The notes under the pieces: model-generated
Databases searched by the model: none
Told to the model about the DNA's origin: nothing
What the model saw: the letters and a program-made list of their open reading frames with translations, nothing else
Part shown: piece by piece, positions 46,820 through 57,727 of the stretch
Position numbering within the stretch: position 1 is the stretch's first letter
Layout: each line of letters opens with the position of its first letter
NCBI RefSeq assembly: GCF_018139565.1
Contig: NZ_JAGSPK010000002.1
Span: forward strand, 744,001-808,000
Reading direction: 5' to 3'
Origin: Cognatundibacterium rivi
GTDB taxonomy: Bacteria > Pseudomonadota > Gammaproteobacteria > Burkholderiales > Burkholderiaceae_D
Length of the DNA: 64,000 nt
Program-made: the position numbers and the translations under genes

Positions 46820-48609
46820 TTTTCATCCACTTGTAAAATTGCCAAAAATGCTTCTTGAGGAATTTCTACAGAACCGACCTGTTTCATTCGTTTTTTACCC
46901 GCTTTTTGCTTTTCAAGCAATTTTCGTTTACGACTGATATCTCCACCGTAGCACTTCGCCAACACATTTTTGCGCAGTGCTTTTACATTCTCACGGGAAA
47001 TAATATTAGAACCGATCGCAGCCTGAATCGCCACATCAAACATTTGCCTTGGAATCAGTTCGCGCATTTTAGCGGCCACAGCACGACCCCGGAAGTGACT
47101 GTTTGATCGATGAACGATAATCGCCAAAGCATCTACTTTTTCGCTGTTAATCAGCATATCCACTTTAACAACATCAGCAGCACGGTTTTCTTTGAATTCA
47201 TAATCCATGGACGCGTATCCCCGCGACGTCGATTTCAAACGATCAAAAAAATCCAGTACGATTTCTGCCATCGGCATTTCGTATGTCAATTTAACCTGAC
47301 GACCGTGATAGCTCATATCCAGTTGAACACCACGCTTTTGCGTACACAAGGTGATGACCGCACCGACATACTCCTGCGGCATATACAAATTGACAGTGAC
47401 GATCGGTTCCCGAATTTCCCCGATCTTAGACGGGTCTGGCATTTTGGATGGATTATCAACCATTTGGATTGAGCCATCCGCCATCACCACTTCATAGACG
47501 ACGGTTGGCGCTGTCGTGATGAGATCCATGTCAAATTCGCGTTCGAGACGCTCCTGAACGATCTCCATATGCAGCAAGCCCAGGAAACCACAACGGAAAC
47601 CAAACCCGAGCGCCTGCGATACTTCTGGCTCATACATCAGGGCCGCATCATTGAGCTTTAATTTTTCCAGTGAATCACGTAAAGCATCGTACTGATTTGC
47701 CTCAACAGGAAACAGTCCGGCAAAAACTTGCGGCTGAACTTCCTTAAAGCCTGGCAACGGCTCGGTTGCCGGTTTATTCGCAATCGTAATTGTATCGCCG
47801 ACCTTTGCTGCTTTCAGCTCTTTAATCCCTGCGATAACAAAGCCCACCTGCCCCGCCGACAATTGGTCCCGCGACAATGACTTCGGCGTAAAGACACCAA
47901 CGCTTTCCACCAAGTGCTGCGCTTCCGTCGCCATAAACAGAATTTTGTCTTTTGGTCGCAAGGTACCATTCACAATTCGTACCAGCATGACAACGCCAAC
48001 GTAATTATCAAACCAGGAATCGACGATCAACGCTTGCAATGGCGCAGCAGGATCACCTTTTGGCGGCGGAACTTTGGAGATCAGAGACTCGAGCACATCG
48101 ACAACGCCCAGCCCTGTCTTAGCTGAACAATGAACTGCATCAGAAGCGTCAATACCAATGACTTCCTCGATTTCAGCACAAGCATTGTCTGGATCGGCAG
48201 ATGGCAAGTCAATTTTATTCAACACAGGAACAACTTCGACACCCAACTCAATCGCGGTATAACAGTTTGCAACGGTTTGCGCTTCAACACCTTGAGATGC
48301 GTCCACCACCAGCAACGCACCTTCGCAAGCAGACAATGAACGACTGACTTCATAGCTAAAGTCAACGTGTCCAGGGGTATCAATTAAGTTCAGGTTATAG
48401 ATCTGGCCGTCACGGGACTTATAGTGCAACGCTGCAGTCTGCGCCTTAATTGTAATTCCGCGCTCGCGCTCAATATCCATAGAATCAAGGACTTGCGCTT
48501 CCATTTCGCGATCTGACAAGCCACCACAAATTTGAATAATCCGATCCGCAAGCGTGGACTTACCGTGATCGATATGGGCGATAATAGAGAAATTCCGGAT
48601 ATTGTTCAT
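46816..48609 (-). CDS. lepA: Elongation factor 4 (LepA)
   Basis: Ribosome-bound GTPase related to EF-G. The 597-residue product has the P-loop [15 protein letters not shown], switch [23 protein letters not shown] and NKIDLP, plus the LepA-specific C-terminal domain with [21 protein letters not shown] split near residue 565. It heads the lepA-lepB-DUF4845-rnc-era-recO-pdxJ-acpS-uvrC run. Confidence 0.97.
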   Translation of the reverse strand: MNNIRNFSIIAHIDHGKSTLADRIIQICGGLSDREMEAQVLDSMDIERERGITIKAQTAALHYKSRDGQIYNLNLIDTPGHVDFSYEVSRSLSACEGALLVVDASQGVEAQTVANCYTAIELGVEVVPVLNKIDLPSADPDNACAEIEEVIGIDASDAVHCSAKTGLGVVDVLESLISKVPPPKGDPAAPLQALIVDSWFDNYVGVVMLVRIVNGTLRPKDKILFMATEAQHLVESVGVFTPKSLSRDQLSAGQVGFVIAGIKELKAAKVGDTITIANKPATEPLPGFKEVQPQVFAGLFPVEANQYDALRDSLEKLKLNDAALMYEPEVSQALGFGFRCGFLGLLHMEIVQERLEREFDMDLITTAPTVVYEVVMADGSIQMVDNPSKMPDPSKIGEIREPIVTVNLYMPQEYVGAVITLCTQKRGVQLDMSYHGRQVKLTYEMPMAEIVLDFFDRLKSTSRGYASMDYEFKENRAADVVKVDMLINSEKVDALAIIVHRSNSHFRGRAVAAKMRELIPRQMFDVAIQAAIGSNIISRENVKALRKNVLAKCYGGDISRKRKLLEKQKAGKKRMKQVGSVEIPQEAFLAILQVDEK

Positions 48610-48647
48610 TGAAATTACTAATATTTACTGAGGTGAGGCAAAGGGCT

Positions 48648-48692
48648 AAAAAAAAGCGCTCCAGTCTGGGCAACAGTCCCCAGGCGAGCGCC
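48648..48692 (-). terminator. Hairpin with T8 tail between truA and lepA
   Basis: On the minus strand GGCGCTC pairs with GAGCGC, with a second inner stem CTGGG/CCCAG and loop GACTGTTG, followed by eight T's. It ends 38 bp before the lepA start. It may terminate truA, or, because a TAAAAT -10-like box (around 48718-48723) lies upstream of it, act as an attenuator in the lepA leader. Confidence 0.7.
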
Positions 48693-48775
48693 TTCAGTTC
48701 TGGTTTTGCAAACCGCCATTTTACCGGATTTCAAGATGGGTAACTGAGAATTCACATAAAGCGCACGACTAAATA

Positions 48776-49591
48776 CTATAAAAGAGATAAGAAACCGGGA
48801 AGATCTGAACTCTCCTGCTGAGGCAATCCCCACCTCTCTTCATAATCAATTTTTGCCAGATATAAACCATCCGGCATAAACGTAGGTGCAGCGATGCTTC
48901 GATCTTTGCTTGCAAGGACATCTGCAATCCAGGACGGTTCACGCTTACCAGTTCCAACAAAAATGAGAGAACCAACGATATTACGCACCATATGATGCAA
49001 AAAAGCACTTGCTTTCAAAGTAAAAACAATCAACTCACCTTGCTGCCTGATCCTGATGTCATACATTTGCTTGACCGGAGTCTTCGCCTGACAACCAGAC
49101 GCACGAAAAGCAGAAAAGTCATGTTCTCCAAGCAAATACACAACCGCCTCGCGCATTCTCGTAACATCGAGTGGGCGAAACACCCATCCGGCTCGACCAA
49201 ACCACATGGGAGACCGTATTTTACTATTACTTAATACATAGTGATAGGTTCTGGCTCTGGCACTGAATCTGGCGTGAAAATTATCTTGAGAGTCCTCATC
49301 CAAAACCAACTCTTTCGCCCACTGTATCGCTATGGTTTCCGGCAAGAAAGCATTCACGCCATTGACCCAGGAATAAGGCGCGCGCTCAAGGTTAGTATCA
49401 AAGTGCACAATCTGCTCAAGGCCATGCACTCCCGCGTCAGTTCGCCCGGCACAGACGGTATCAACCGTTACCCCGCAAAATTGAAACAACGCCCCTTCTA
49501 AGACATCCTGTATGGTCTCACCAGACGGTTGCGTCTGCCAACCATGCCAACTACTTCCGTCGTACTGCACTCCCAACACAAGACGTTTCAC
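48776..49591 (-). CDS. truA: tRNA pseudouridine synthase A
   Basis: Forms pseudouridine at positions 38-40 of tRNA anticodon stems. The 271-residue product has the start RLVLGVQYDGSSWHGWQTQP, catalytic Asp52 in CAGRTDAGVHG, and RARTYHYVL and FLHHMVRNIVGSL in the C-terminal half. It lies downstream of fimV, a conserved pairing in this order. Confidence 0.96.
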   Translation of the reverse strand: MKRLVLGVQYDGSSWHGWQTQPSGETIQDVLEGALFQFCGVTVDTVCAGRTDAGVHGLEQIVHFDTNLERAPYSWVNGVNAFLPETIAIQWAKELVLDEDSQDNFHARFSARARTYHYVLSNSKIRSPMWFGRAGWVFRPLDVTRMREAVVYLLGEHDFSAFRASGCQAKTPVKQMYDIRIRQQGELIVFTLKASAFLHHMVRNIVGSLIFVGTGKREPSWIADVLASKDRSIAAPTFMPDGLYLAKIDYEERWGLPQQESSDLPGFLSLL

Positions 49592-49610
49592 AACAAATCA
49601 CCATTCAAAA

Positions 49611-49642
49611 TAAAAACGGGCGCAAGCAATCGCTGCGCCCGC
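49611..49642 (-). terminator. Rho-independent terminator of fimV
   Basis: CGGGCGCA (49617-49624) pairs with TGCGCCCG (49634-49641); on the minus strand five T's follow. It lies about 20 bp after the fimV stop. Confidence 0.9.
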
Positions 49643-49661
49643 AAAAAAACTCAAGAGAAGA

Positions 49662-52463
49662 TTATGCCATTTGAGCCAACATCGCGCTTGCACGCTCTTT
49701 CTGAGATGCAGTCCCACCTTTCAAGACCTCATCAAGTAGTTCTCTAGCACCATCCTTATCTCCAATCTCATGATAGGCAACCGCCAAATCAAGCTTGGTA
49801 GACATTTCAGCATTTTCCTCAATCTGCTCCTCAACAACAGCGGGCGCCGATTCAACCTCAGCAGATTTATGCGCATCGTCTGACGGCAAATCAAGATCGA
49901 TTCCCGACAAATCAAACTCAAATGCAGACCCAAGGTCCTGCTCACTAGCCTCAGAAGACTCAGCAACAACCTCCACAACTGGTGCTACATGCTCATCTGC
50001 GACTGGCGCATCAAGTAAGCTATGCTCAATCGGAGCAGCTTCAATCGCAGGCACATCAAAGTCCAGCGAAGCAAAGTCAAGATCTGCAACTGCATCACTG
50101 GTAATCTCTTGATCCGCTGCAGACTCAGCTACCGCAGCGACTTCTTCCACGACAGGCTTATTGTCGCCAAAATCAAAATCAATACTACCAAAGTCCACGT
50201 CAGGCACTTGCTCATCAGCAGCGGCTGCAGACGCAACTGGTTGAGCCTCGGGAATCTGAGGCACATCAGCCTCACTCAAGCCCAGATCAAAATCAAGACT
50301 AGCTGCATGATCAGCGTCAATGTCCGAGACAACCTCTTTCCCAGCCTCTGGCGCTGCAGCCTGCCCGTGCGATGCCGTGTCTATAATACTAATGGCGTCC
50401 AGCATATCTCTGGATAAGGAATTTGCCAGCAAAGCATCTGGATCAAGATCCTCTAAAGGTTGCGTTGTGGCCCCCAAACCACCTTGCACACTGGCTTCTG
50501 GTATAGCTTTACCGCCAGCATACAAAGGATTACTTGGTTCCAAAGCAATACCCATTGACGCTGCCTGCGCCCATTCCTCACCTTCGCCACCAGTCATGCC
50601 GTACAGCTCACTCGCCAGTCGTTCAAACAACTTAGTGTCTTTTCTGGAAGAATAAATCTCCAGTAGCTTAACCCTGACCGCATGACGTTCAGGCTGAGTT
50701 CGCAGTGCTTCTTTTAAGATTTCTTCTGCCTGAGAATCACGTCCGTAAGCAATGTAGACATCAGCCTCGGCAACAGGGTCAACCTCATTCGCATCCAACT
50801 GGCTGGCGGATGGAGCAAAATTTGAATTAAAGACACTATTATTTGTATCGACGCTCTGACCACCAGTCGAACCAAACATAGAGTTTGCCTTCATGCTGGA
50901 GCCGGTCAGAATACTATCTTCAAACTGTTGTGCTTTTTTCTTCTTATTGTTAAACCACAAACCAGCACCAGCAAGAAGTGCCAAAGCTACAGCGCCACCT
51001 GGAAGCAAGAAATCAGAAATACTTTCAAAGAAGCTAGGTTCTGGCGGAGGTGGCGGAGGCGCAACAGGTTTACGTTTAGCTGGCTTGTTCACCGCAGCTG
51101 GTGAGCTCGCGGAAGAAGCGTCAACTACCGACGCCGGAGCTGGGGCAACATCAGTGCGCCCAGGTGACGACACCGCATTTGATGCTACTTCCGTTTTCTC
51201 AGCCGCAGCAACAGTTGCACTTGCGGGCACGGATTTCTGCTCAGCTTTTGCCTTCGCATTTAACTCAAGCTCTTTTGCAGCAAGATCTTTGTTCTTTACA
51301 TCAAGCAATCGCTGCAGATCGCTGACATTCTTTTCCAATTCTTTCAAGCGACCAGCAGCCTCTGCCGCAGCCTTATTTTTTGCCAGCTTATCCTCTTCAG
51401 ACAAACCTTTGCCTTCATTGGTTTTGGTCGCAGCATTTGCTGATTTTGACAGTTTTAACTTATCAGCAGACTCGCTGGTAGCAGTGGGAGTCTCTTTAAC
51501 CTTTGCCGTGATTGTTCCGCTTGCCGTTTGCTTTGCGACCTGTCCTTTTTCTGCAGGAGCACGATCAACATGATCCGCAAGTTTATTGCGATACGCATTG
51601 AAGTCAGCAGCGTGAGCCAATACGACAGAATGCGCGCCAGAGGCATTTCCGGCACTCGCCTGTATGGCATCACTATCTGGTATCGATAAAATCTGACCAG
51701 CTTTCAGGCGATTCATATTCTGACCAACGAACGCCTGCGGATTTGCCTTGTACAAACTCACCAACATCTGATCCAGAGACACACCTTCAGAGCGATAGGC
51801 TGCAGCGACCTTCATCAGGGTATCGCCTTTTTTTACCGCATAATCACCCGCCTTGGTTTGCGCTTGAGCTGGAGCGCCACCCTCTTTTGCCTGCACAGAT
51901 GATTTCGGATTCACCGCAGCGGTCATCTGCGCCGGAGCACGGGTTGCGACTTCAGAAGTCGTTCCAACCTGTCGCTTATTTGCCACAACCGTCGGATTTG
52001 CCAACTGAGGGGACTGACTGTTTCTCAATTCTGCAGGATCAAGCAGGAATGTGTACTCACGAAGCAACTTCCCGTTTGAGGAATTCATTTCCAGCAACAT
52101 ATCAACAAACGGCTCATTCATCGCTTGCGACGACGTCACCTTGATCACATAGCCCGAGCCACGCTGCTCCACGGCAAAACGCAACGACAGAAGTGCCGCA
52201 TTAAAATCGATATTTGCCTGACGAAACGCTTCAGCGGAAGCCAATTTAGGCACCAGCGAGCCAATTTCGTCCTTACTAGGCGAGGTAAGTTCAATTTCTG
52301 CGCGGAGTGGTTGCCCCAGAGAAGACAACACTGTCAGACGCCCCATACCTGTCGCATTTGCCTGCGACATTAACAGCAAGCTCGAAGTTACCGCAATGCT
52401 CAAGACTTTGCGTCCCAGGGAAGTCACAGATGTTCTTTTTTGTTTATGCATTTTGTCAGACAT
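49662..52463 (-). CDS. fimV: FimV-like pole-organising protein with LysM domain
   Basis: Large inner-membrane protein that in relatives organises the cell pole and type IV pilus or twitching functions. The 933-residue product has an N-terminal signal (about residues 15-37), the FimV N-terminal domain (GQPLRAEIELTSPSKDEIGSL), a LysM domain at about 208-262 (YAVKKGDTLMKVAAAYR), a coiled coil (LKELEKNVSDLQRLLDVKNKDL), a membrane helix (LLPGGAVALALLAGAGLWF), a long acidic region, and a C-terminal TPR-like motif (MSTKLDLAVAYHEIGDKDGA) that is the FimV signature. Confidence 0.92.
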   Translation of the reverse strand: MSDKMHKQKRTSVTSLGRKVLSIAVTSSLLLMSQANATGMGRLTVLSSLGQPLRAEIELTSPSKDEIGSLVPKLASAEAFRQANIDFNAALLSLRFAVEQRGSGYVIKVTSSQAMNEPFVDMLLEMNSSNGKLLREYTFLLDPAELRNSQSPQLANPTVVANKRQVGTTSEVATRAPAQMTAAVNPKSSVQAKEGGAPAQAQTKAGDYAVKKGDTLMKVAAAYRSEGVSLDQMLVSLYKANPQAFVGQNMNRLKAGQILSIPDSDAIQASAGNASGAHSVVLAHAADFNAYRNKLADHVDRAPAEKGQVAKQTASGTITAKVKETPTATSESADKLKLSKSANAATKTNEGKGLSEEDKLAKNKAAAEAAGRLKELEKNVSDLQRLLDVKNKDLAAKELELNAKAKAEQKSVPASATVAAAEKTEVASNAVSSPGRTDVAPAPASVVDASSASSPAAVNKPAKRKPVAPPPPPPEPSFFESISDFLLPGGAVALALLAGAGLWFNNKKKKAQQFEDSILTGSSMKANSMFGSTGGQSVDTNNSVFNSNFAPSASQLDANEVDPVAEADVYIAYGRDSQAEEILKEALRTQPERHAVRVKLLEIYSSRKDTKLFERLASELYGMTGGEGEEWAQAASMGIALEPSNPLYAGGKAIPEASVQGGLGATTQPLEDLDPDALLANSLSRDMLDAISIIDTASHGQAAAPEAGKEVVSDIDADHAASLDFDLGLSEADVPQIPEAQPVASAAAADEQVPDVDFGSIDFDFGDNKPVVEEVAAVAESAADQEITSDAVADLDFASLDFDVPAIEAAPIEHSLLDAPVADEHVAPVVEVVAESSEASEQDLGSAFEFDLSGIDLDLPSDDAHKSAEVESAPAVVEEQIEENAEMSTKLDLAVAYHEIGDKDGARELLDEVLKGGTASQKERASAMLAQMA

Positions 52464-52688
52464 ATTGGGAATTTGGCGAACAAAGTCCGCTGGGATAGGC
52501 TTAATAAATTGCCGGGCTAAGCGTCATATTATTTCACGATAACATTACCAACTTAGCGGTGCAAGCTTAACCCGATTTGCAAGCATGGTAAATACAAGAA
52601 GAAGAGAATGCGGGCACGATTTGTCAATATCGTTGCTGTCATTTAACAATGCAAGTAACTTAGGGGGGTATTTTGTAATTATTTGTAA

Positions 52689-52723
52689 GAAAAAAAGGGG
52701 AAGGCATTTACCCTCCCCTTTTT
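52689..52723 (-). terminator. Rho-independent terminator of asd
   Basis: AAAAGGGGA pairs with TCCCCTTTT around a 12-base loop; on the minus strand a run of seven T's follows. It lies about 20 bp beyond the asd stop and ends the leu-asd run. The opposite strand also has T's, so it may act both ways. Confidence 0.9.
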
Positions 52724-52740
52724 GCAACATCAGACCAATA

Positions 52741-53868
52741 TCAGTCAATCAGAATACGCAGCATGCGGCGCAGAGGCTCAGCAGCACCCCACAACAGCTG
52801 GTCGCCGACCGTAAATGCACCCACATATTCTGGCCCCATTGCCAGCTTACGAATACGTCCGACAGGAATTGTCATTGTGCCTGTTACAGCAATCGGTGTC
52901 AGGTCACGAACACTGGCTTCGCGTGTATTTGGTACCACTTTCACCCATTCGTTATCGGCGGCGATCATGGCCTCAATGTCCGCAACCGGAACATCTTTTT
53001 TCAGCTTAAAAGTCAGCGCCTGACTATGGCAGCGCATTGCACCAATACGGATGCAGAAGCCATCCACCGGAACTGCAGCAGTGCCGAAACCTTCACCCTG
53101 ACCAAGAATTTTATTCGTCTCAGCCATGCCCTTCCATTCTTCCTTAGACATACCATCACCGAGATCTTTGTCTATCCATGGAATCAGGGAACCGCCCAAT
53201 GGCACACCGAAATTGGCAGTCTCAGCAGCAGACAGCGAACGTTGTTTTGCAATGACCTTGCGATCAATTTCCAGAATCGCGCTCGTAGGATCATCCAGCA
53301 AATCTCTTACTTCGGCATTCAGTGTCCCGTATTGTGTCAGTAATTCACGCATATGCTGAGCACCGCCACCAGACGCGGCCTGATACGTCTGCGTACTCAT
53401 CCAGTCAACCAGACCCGCTTTATACAAAGCACCGACACCCATCAACATACAACTGACGGTACAGTTGCCGCCGATCCAGTTTTTCTGGCCTTTGGCTAGC
53501 GCATCTTTAATCACTGGCAAATTGACAGGATCCAGCACGATCACGGCATCATCGTTCATACGCAAGCTCGACGCAGCGTCAATCCAATGACCGTTCCAAC
53601 CGGCGGCACGCAATTTCGGGAAAACTTCGTTCGTGTAATCACCGCCCTGGCAGGTAATAATAATTTCGCATTTTTTCAATGCATCAATATCATTTGCGTC
53701 TTTCAGCGTCTTCTCATTTTTTGCCATCGCAGGCGCTGTGCCGCCCGTATTCGATGTTGAAAAGAATACTGGTTCTATATGAGCAAAATCGCCTTCTTCC
53801 TGCATACGCTGCATCAGAACCGATCCCACCATCCCACGCCAACCTACCAAACCCACCAGTTTCATCAT
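52741..53868 (-). CDS. asd: Aspartate-semialdehyde dehydrogenase
   Basis: Reduces aspartyl phosphate to the semialdehyde for Lys, Thr, Met and diaminopimelate. The 375-residue product has the NADP-binding [16 protein letters not shown], the catalytic Cys136 in GGNCTVSC and the conserved His region [15 protein letters not shown]. It is the Gram-negative (E. coli-like) type and follows leuB, the usual Burkholderiales order, with a MITE-like insertion in between. Confidence 0.96.
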   Translation of the reverse strand: MMKLVGLVGWRGMVGSVLMQRMQEEGDFAHIEPVFFSTSNTGGTAPAMAKNEKTLKDANDIDALKKCEIIITCQGGDYTNEVFPKLRAAGWNGHWIDAASSLRMNDDAVIVLDPVNLPVIKDALAKGQKNWIGGNCTVSCMLMGVGALYKAGLVDWMSTQTYQAASGGGAQHMRELLTQYGTLNAEVRDLLDDPTSAILEIDRKVIAKQRSLSAAETANFGVPLGGSLIPWIDKDLGDGMSKEEWKGMAETNKILGQGEGFGTAAVPVDGFCIRIGAMRCHSQALTFKLKKDVPVADIEAMIAADNEWVKVVPNTREASVRDLTPIAVTGTMTIPVGRIRKLAMGPEYVGAFTVGDQLLWGAAEPLRRMLRILID

Positions 53869-53906
53869 TTTTCCCTAAAAATTGCAGGACATCCCTGCAT
53901 CAACAA

Positions 53907-54010
53907 TAGGACTTACGCAAAATTGTCCCCGCAAGGCATGGCGACGAAGACAGTACGAATAGTACGACAAGGAGCCATAACACCGCTGGGGCGGTTTTGC
54001 GTAAGTCCTA
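53907..54010. mobile_element. MITE-like element between leuB and asd
   Basis: TAGGACTTACGCAAAA (53907-53922) is the exact complement of 53995-54010, giving a 104-bp unit with 16-bp terminal inverted repeats. The inner parts continue as an imperfect palindrome (TTGTCCCCGC against GCTGGGGCGG). Taking GGACTTAC as the true tip, a TA dinucleotide flanks each end, which suits IS630/Tc1-type target duplication. It encodes no protein. Only one copy occurs in this window. Confidence 0.75.
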
Positions 54011-54020
54011 AATAAAAACC

Positions 54021-55094
54021 TTAATTCGCCAACGCATTCACCACCGCGCGCCCCATCTCCGCCGTACCGACCTTGGTTGTACCCGCTTCGTAAATATCCG
54101 GTGTGCGCAAGCCTTGAGCCAGTACCTTCTTCACCGCATTTTCGATACGATCTGCCTGCTCTGCTTTATTCAGAGAGTAGCGCAGCATCATTGCTGCAGA
54201 CAGAATAGTTGCCAGCGGATTTGCCACGCCTTTACCAGCGATATCTGGCGCAGAACCGTGCGAAGGCTCATACAAACCCTTGTTATTCGCATCCAGCGAA
54301 GCCGATGGCAGCATACCGATAGAACCGGTCAGCATCGCCGCAGCATCGGACAAAATATCGCCGAACATATTGCCGGTCACGATCACGTCGAACTTTTTAG
54401 GCGCACGTACTAATTGCATCGCTGCGTTATCGACATACATGTGATCTAACGCGACATCCGGATATTCTTTATGCACGTCGGTTACGATGTCTTTCCAGAA
54501 CTGAAAAGTCTCAAGCACGTTCGCCTTGTCAACGCTAGTCAGACGCTTGTCACGCTTTTGCGCAGTCTGGAAAGCAACGTGCGCAATACGACGGATTTCA
54601 GTTTCAGCATAGCGCATGGTATCGAAACCCTCGCGCTCGCCTTTGAATGGACCGTCAGGACATTCACGCACGCCGCGCGGCTGACCGAAATAAATGTCGC
54701 CAGTCAATTCACGGATAATCAGAATATCCAGACCCGACACAACTTCCGGCTTCAGCGTCGATGCGCCCGCCAGCTCAGGATATAAAATCGCCGGGCGCAA
54801 ATTAGCAAATAATTTCAGATTTTTACGCAAGCCCAGAATCGCTTGCTCAGGACGCAAAGCGCGTTCCAGCGTGTCGTATTTCCAATCACCGACAGAACCA
54901 AACAATACTGCGTCAGCTTCTTGTGCCAGCTTCAGGGTCGCATCCGGCAGCGGATGACCCGAGGCTTCATAACCAGCACCGCCAACTGGTGCGGTTTCCA
55001 TTTCAAATGACTCACCCAGCGCATTCAGCACTTGTACTGCCTGTTCAACGATTTCAGGACCGATACCATCACCTGGCAAAATTGCTATCTTCAT
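54021..55094 (-). CDS. leuB: 3-isopropylmalate dehydrogenase
   Basis: Oxidative decarboxylation step of leucine synthesis. The 357-residue product has [16 protein letters not shown], the substrate-binding [13 protein letters not shown], the conserved metal/NAD region [26 protein letters not shown] and [14 protein letters not shown]. It follows leuD by 15 bp. Confidence 0.97.
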   Translation of the reverse strand: MKIAILPGDGIGPEIVEQAVQVLNALGESFEMETAPVGGAGYEASGHPLPDATLKLAQEADAVLFGSVGDWKYDTLERALRPEQAILGLRKNLKLFANLRPAILYPELAGASTLKPEVVSGLDILIIRELTGDIYFGQPRGVRECPDGPFKGEREGFDTMRYAETEIRRIAHVAFQTAQKRDKRLTSVDKANVLETFQFWKDIVTDVHKEYPDVALDHMYVDNAAMQLVRAPKKFDVIVTGNMFGDILSDAAAMLTGSIGMLPSASLDANNKGLYEPSHGSAPDIAGKGVANPLATILSAAMMLRYSLNKAEQADRIENAVKKVLAQGLRTPDIYEAGTTKVGTAEMGRAVVNALAN

Positions 55095-55109
55095 TTTCTC
55101 TGTTCTTTA

Positions 55110-55757
55110 TTAAATCGTATTAGCCAGCCACGGTTGGGCGGCAATGTGACGCTCTTCAAACGCACGGATTTTGTCTGCCTGACGTAAGGTCAGACCAATA
55201 TCATCCAAGCCATTCAACAGGCAATATTTACGGAACGCATCAATTTCAAACGGATAACTGACACTGCCGTTCGATGTCGTGACCATTTGTTTTTCAAGAT
55301 CTATCACCAGACGAAAACCTGGAAAAGCTTTAACCTCGTTAAATAAATGATCGACTTGCGTCTCACTCAGAACGATAGGCAGCAGCCCATTTTTATAGCA
55401 GTTATTGAAGAAAATGTCGGCAAAACTCGGCGCGATAATCGCGCGGAAACCGTATTGCTCCAACGCCCACGGCGCATGTTCCCGCGACGAGCCGCAACCA
55501 AAATTTTTGCGTGCCAGCAAGATTGAAGCGCCTTGATAACGCGCCTGATTCAACACGAAATCCGGATTCAGCGGGCGGGTGCTGTTATCCATGCCCGGCT
55601 CGCCGTGATCCAGATAACGCCATTCGTCAAACAAGTTCGGACCGAAACCAGTACGTTGTATCGATTTCAGAAACTGCTTGGGGATGATGGCATCGGTATC
55701 CACATTCGCCCTGTCCATCGGCGCTACGACGCCATCGAGTAAAGTAAACTTTTCCAT
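55110..55757 (-). CDS. leuD: 3-isopropylmalate dehydratase small subunit
   Basis: Swivelling small subunit of isopropylmalate isomerase, partner of LeuC. The 215-residue product has [35 protein letters not shown] and [17 protein letters not shown], all diagnostic. It is 8 bp after a small lipoprotein gene that separates it from leuC. Confidence 0.96.
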   Translation of the reverse strand: MEKFTLLDGVVAPMDRANVDTDAIIPKQFLKSIQRTGFGPNLFDEWRYLDHGEPGMDNSTRPLNPDFVLNQARYQGASILLARKNFGCGSSREHAPWALEQYGFRAIIAPSFADIFFNNCYKNGLLPIVLSETQVDHLFNEVKAFPGFRLVIDLEKQMVTTSNGSVSYPFEIDAFRKYCLLNGLDDIGLTLRQADKIRAFEERHIAAQPWLANTI

Positions 55758-55765
55758 ATAGCGAC

Positions 55766-55897
55766 TTATTTTTTCCCCGCGCCCTCAACCACCTCACCGG
55801 CTTTTTTGACATCCTTACCGATGCCCTGCACGGTATTGCAAGCAGACAAAGTGAATACACAAGCCACACAAGACAAAATGACGAAGATTTTTTTCAT
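55766..55897 (-). CDS. Entericidin-like small lipoprotein
   Basis: A 43-residue protein with a lipoprotein signal ending in TLSAC (Cys20), followed by [20 protein letters not shown], the entericidin EcnA/EcnB pattern of a short amphipathic helix. It lies between leuC and leuD on the same strand, a position where such genes are often found in Burkholderiales. In E. coli the family is linked to stationary-phase lysis and its antidote; here no partner gene is seen, and the function is unknown. Confidence 0.88.
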   Translation of the reverse strand: MKKIFVILSCVACVFTLSACNTVQGIGKDVKKAGEVVEGAGKK

Positions 55898-55918
55898 GAT
55901 AATTCCTTTTGAAAATAT

Positions 55919-57322
55919 TTATGACAAGCGACGTACGTCAACAAAATGACCTTCAATTCCTGCAGCAGCAGCCATCGCCGGAGACACAAGATGAGTGCGC
56001 CCACCCTGCCCCTGACGTCCTTCAAAATTACGATTAGATGTGGATGCGCAACGTTCCCCCGGCTCCAGACGATCTGCGTTCATGGCCAGACACATAGAGC
56101 AACCCGGCTCACGCCATTCAAAACCGGCGTCACGGAAAATTTTATCCAAGCCCTCGCGCTCCGCCTGCTCTTTCACCAGACCAGAGCCCGGCACCACCAG
56201 CGCCAGTTTTACGTTTGAGGCGCGGAATTTGCCACGCACAACAGCGGCGGCAGCACGCAAATCCTCGATCCGTGAATTAGTACACGAACCGATAAAAACC
56301 TTGTCAATACGAATGTCAGCAATGGCCGTATTTGGTTTCAATTCCATGTAGGCCAGCGCTTTTTCAATCGCGTCACGCTTGACTGCATCTCTTTCCTGAT
56401 CCGGATCAGGAACGCGGCTATCAATCGCCACCACCATTTCCGGTGACGTACCCCAAGTGACCTGCGGTTTGATTTCTGCCGCATTCAAGGTCACCACCAG
56501 ATCAAACTTGGCACCAGCATCTGAATGCAGGGTTTTCCAGTATTCAACGGCACGATCCCAGTGCGGGCCAACCGGTGAGAATGGACGACCTTTCACATAA
56601 TCTATCGTCGTCTGATCGACAGCCACCATACCGGCGCGGGCACCAGCCTCAATCGCCATATTGCAGATGGTCATCCGCCCTTCCATCGATAAGCTGCGTA
56701 TTGTCGAGCCGGCAAATTCAATGGCGTAGCCAGTACCGCCAGCGGTGCCGATTTTGCCGATAATCGCCAGCACGACATCTTTTGCAGTCACACCAGCAGA
56801 TAATGCGCCGTCTACCTGTACCAACATGGCTTTGGATTTTTTCGCAATCAGGGTTTGCGTTGCGAGTACATGTTCCACCTCAGAGGTGCCGATACCGTGC
56901 GCCAAGCAGGCAAATGCGCCATGCGTCGATGTATGTGAATCTCCACACACAACCGTCATACCTGGCAAGGTTGCACCTTGTTCAGGGCCGATAACGTGGA
57001 CGATGCCCTGACGCTTATCCGCCATGCTGAAATACGTCAGATCATATTGTTTCGCGTTCTTATCCAGCGTTTCGACCTGCAAACGAGACGTAGGGTCATC
57101 AATGCCATTGATACGGTTCGTGGTTGGCACATTGTGATCGGCGACCACCAGATTTGCTGCATTACGCCAAGGCTGGCGTCCGGCAATCTTTAAACCTTCA
57201 AACGCCTGCGGGCTCGTGACTTCGTGTAGCAAATGACGGTCGATATACAGAATGGCTGTGCCGTCGTCTTCGGAGTGAACTACATGAGATTCCCACAATT
57301 TGTCGTAAAGCGTTTTGAGCAT
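55919..57322 (-). CDS. leuC: 3-isopropylmalate dehydratase large subunit
   Basis: Catalytic [4Fe-4S] subunit of isopropylmalate isomerase. The 467-residue product has the aconitase-family motifs [30 protein letters not shown] in the middle (about residues 125-155), [17 protein letters not shown], and [12 protein letters not shown] supplying cluster cysteines. It is the first gene of the leuC-lipoprotein-leuD-leuB-asd run. Confidence 0.97.
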   Translation of the reverse strand: MLKTLYDKLWESHVVHSEDDGTAILYIDRHLLHEVTSPQAFEGLKIAGRQPWRNAANLVVADHNVPTTNRINGIDDPTSRLQVETLDKNAKQYDLTYFSMADKRQGIVHVIGPEQGATLPGMTVVCGDSHTSTHGAFACLAHGIGTSEVEHVLATQTLIAKKSKAMLVQVDGALSAGVTAKDVVLAIIGKIGTAGGTGYAIEFAGSTIRSLSMEGRMTICNMAIEAGARAGMVAVDQTTIDYVKGRPFSPVGPHWDRAVEYWKTLHSDAGAKFDLVVTLNAAEIKPQVTWGTSPEMVVAIDSRVPDPDQERDAVKRDAIEKALAYMELKPNTAIADIRIDKVFIGSCTNSRIEDLRAAAAVVRGKFRASNVKLALVVPGSGLVKEQAEREGLDKIFRDAGFEWREPGCSMCLAMNADRLEPGERCASTSNRNFEGRQGQGGRTHLVSPAMAAAAGIEGHFVDVRRLS

Positions 57323-57727
57323 AATCTGAAGCCTGAAGAAGTCGTGATGAATTTGAACCGCGAAACCGCATTGGGTCTGTTTTTTGCATTTGATTATGCC
57401 ACAATTGTGCTATGCAAAACCACGCTGAAAGCCAAAAATGGGATTCCAAATCAGTAGAAAAGTCTGAAATTTAAAAAAATTACCGAATTTTCATCTGCAT
57501 GAAAAGGAATTTTCACAGAATAACCAATATTTATTCCGTCACAAATAAAACGGTAAGGGAATGGAAATGGGAGAGACAGTACTCGTGGAAAGTCAAAATA
57601 TACTCCCCCCAGTATATTCAGAGACCCAGTCTTTATGCCGAGATAAAGGCAAAAAGACCGGATACTCCCAAAAAAATACTAAATGAGCGGTAACTTTGAG
57701 GGCAGGCTGAGGAAGTACCTGCCTGTT
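57323..57727. other. Intergenic region between aroC and leuC
   Basis: About 405 bp holding the presumed leuC promoter and leader. I see no convincing gene; open frames of up to 64 codons have no family match. A GGCAGG/CCTGCC inverted repeat at about 57700-57726 follows the aroC stop but has no T-run on the minus strand, so it is a doubtful terminator. Confidence 0.5.

Noticed and set aside
50893-51573. 226-codon plus-strand open frame opposite fimV
   Set aside because: Ser/Ala/Phe-rich mirror of the repetitive fimV coding strand; no start signal.
52585-53343. 252-codon plus-strand open frame opposite asd
   Set aside because: It is the complement of the well-supported asd gene and its terminator, with an unnatural Cys/His-rich product.
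57499-57693. 64-codon plus-strand open frame between aroC and leuC
   Set aside because: No ribosome site or recognised family; biased Lys/Arg composition from AT-rich DNA.
57700-57726. Inverted repeat after aroC as a terminator
   Set aside because: Stem of 6 bp with an 11-base loop and no T-run on the aroC strand.
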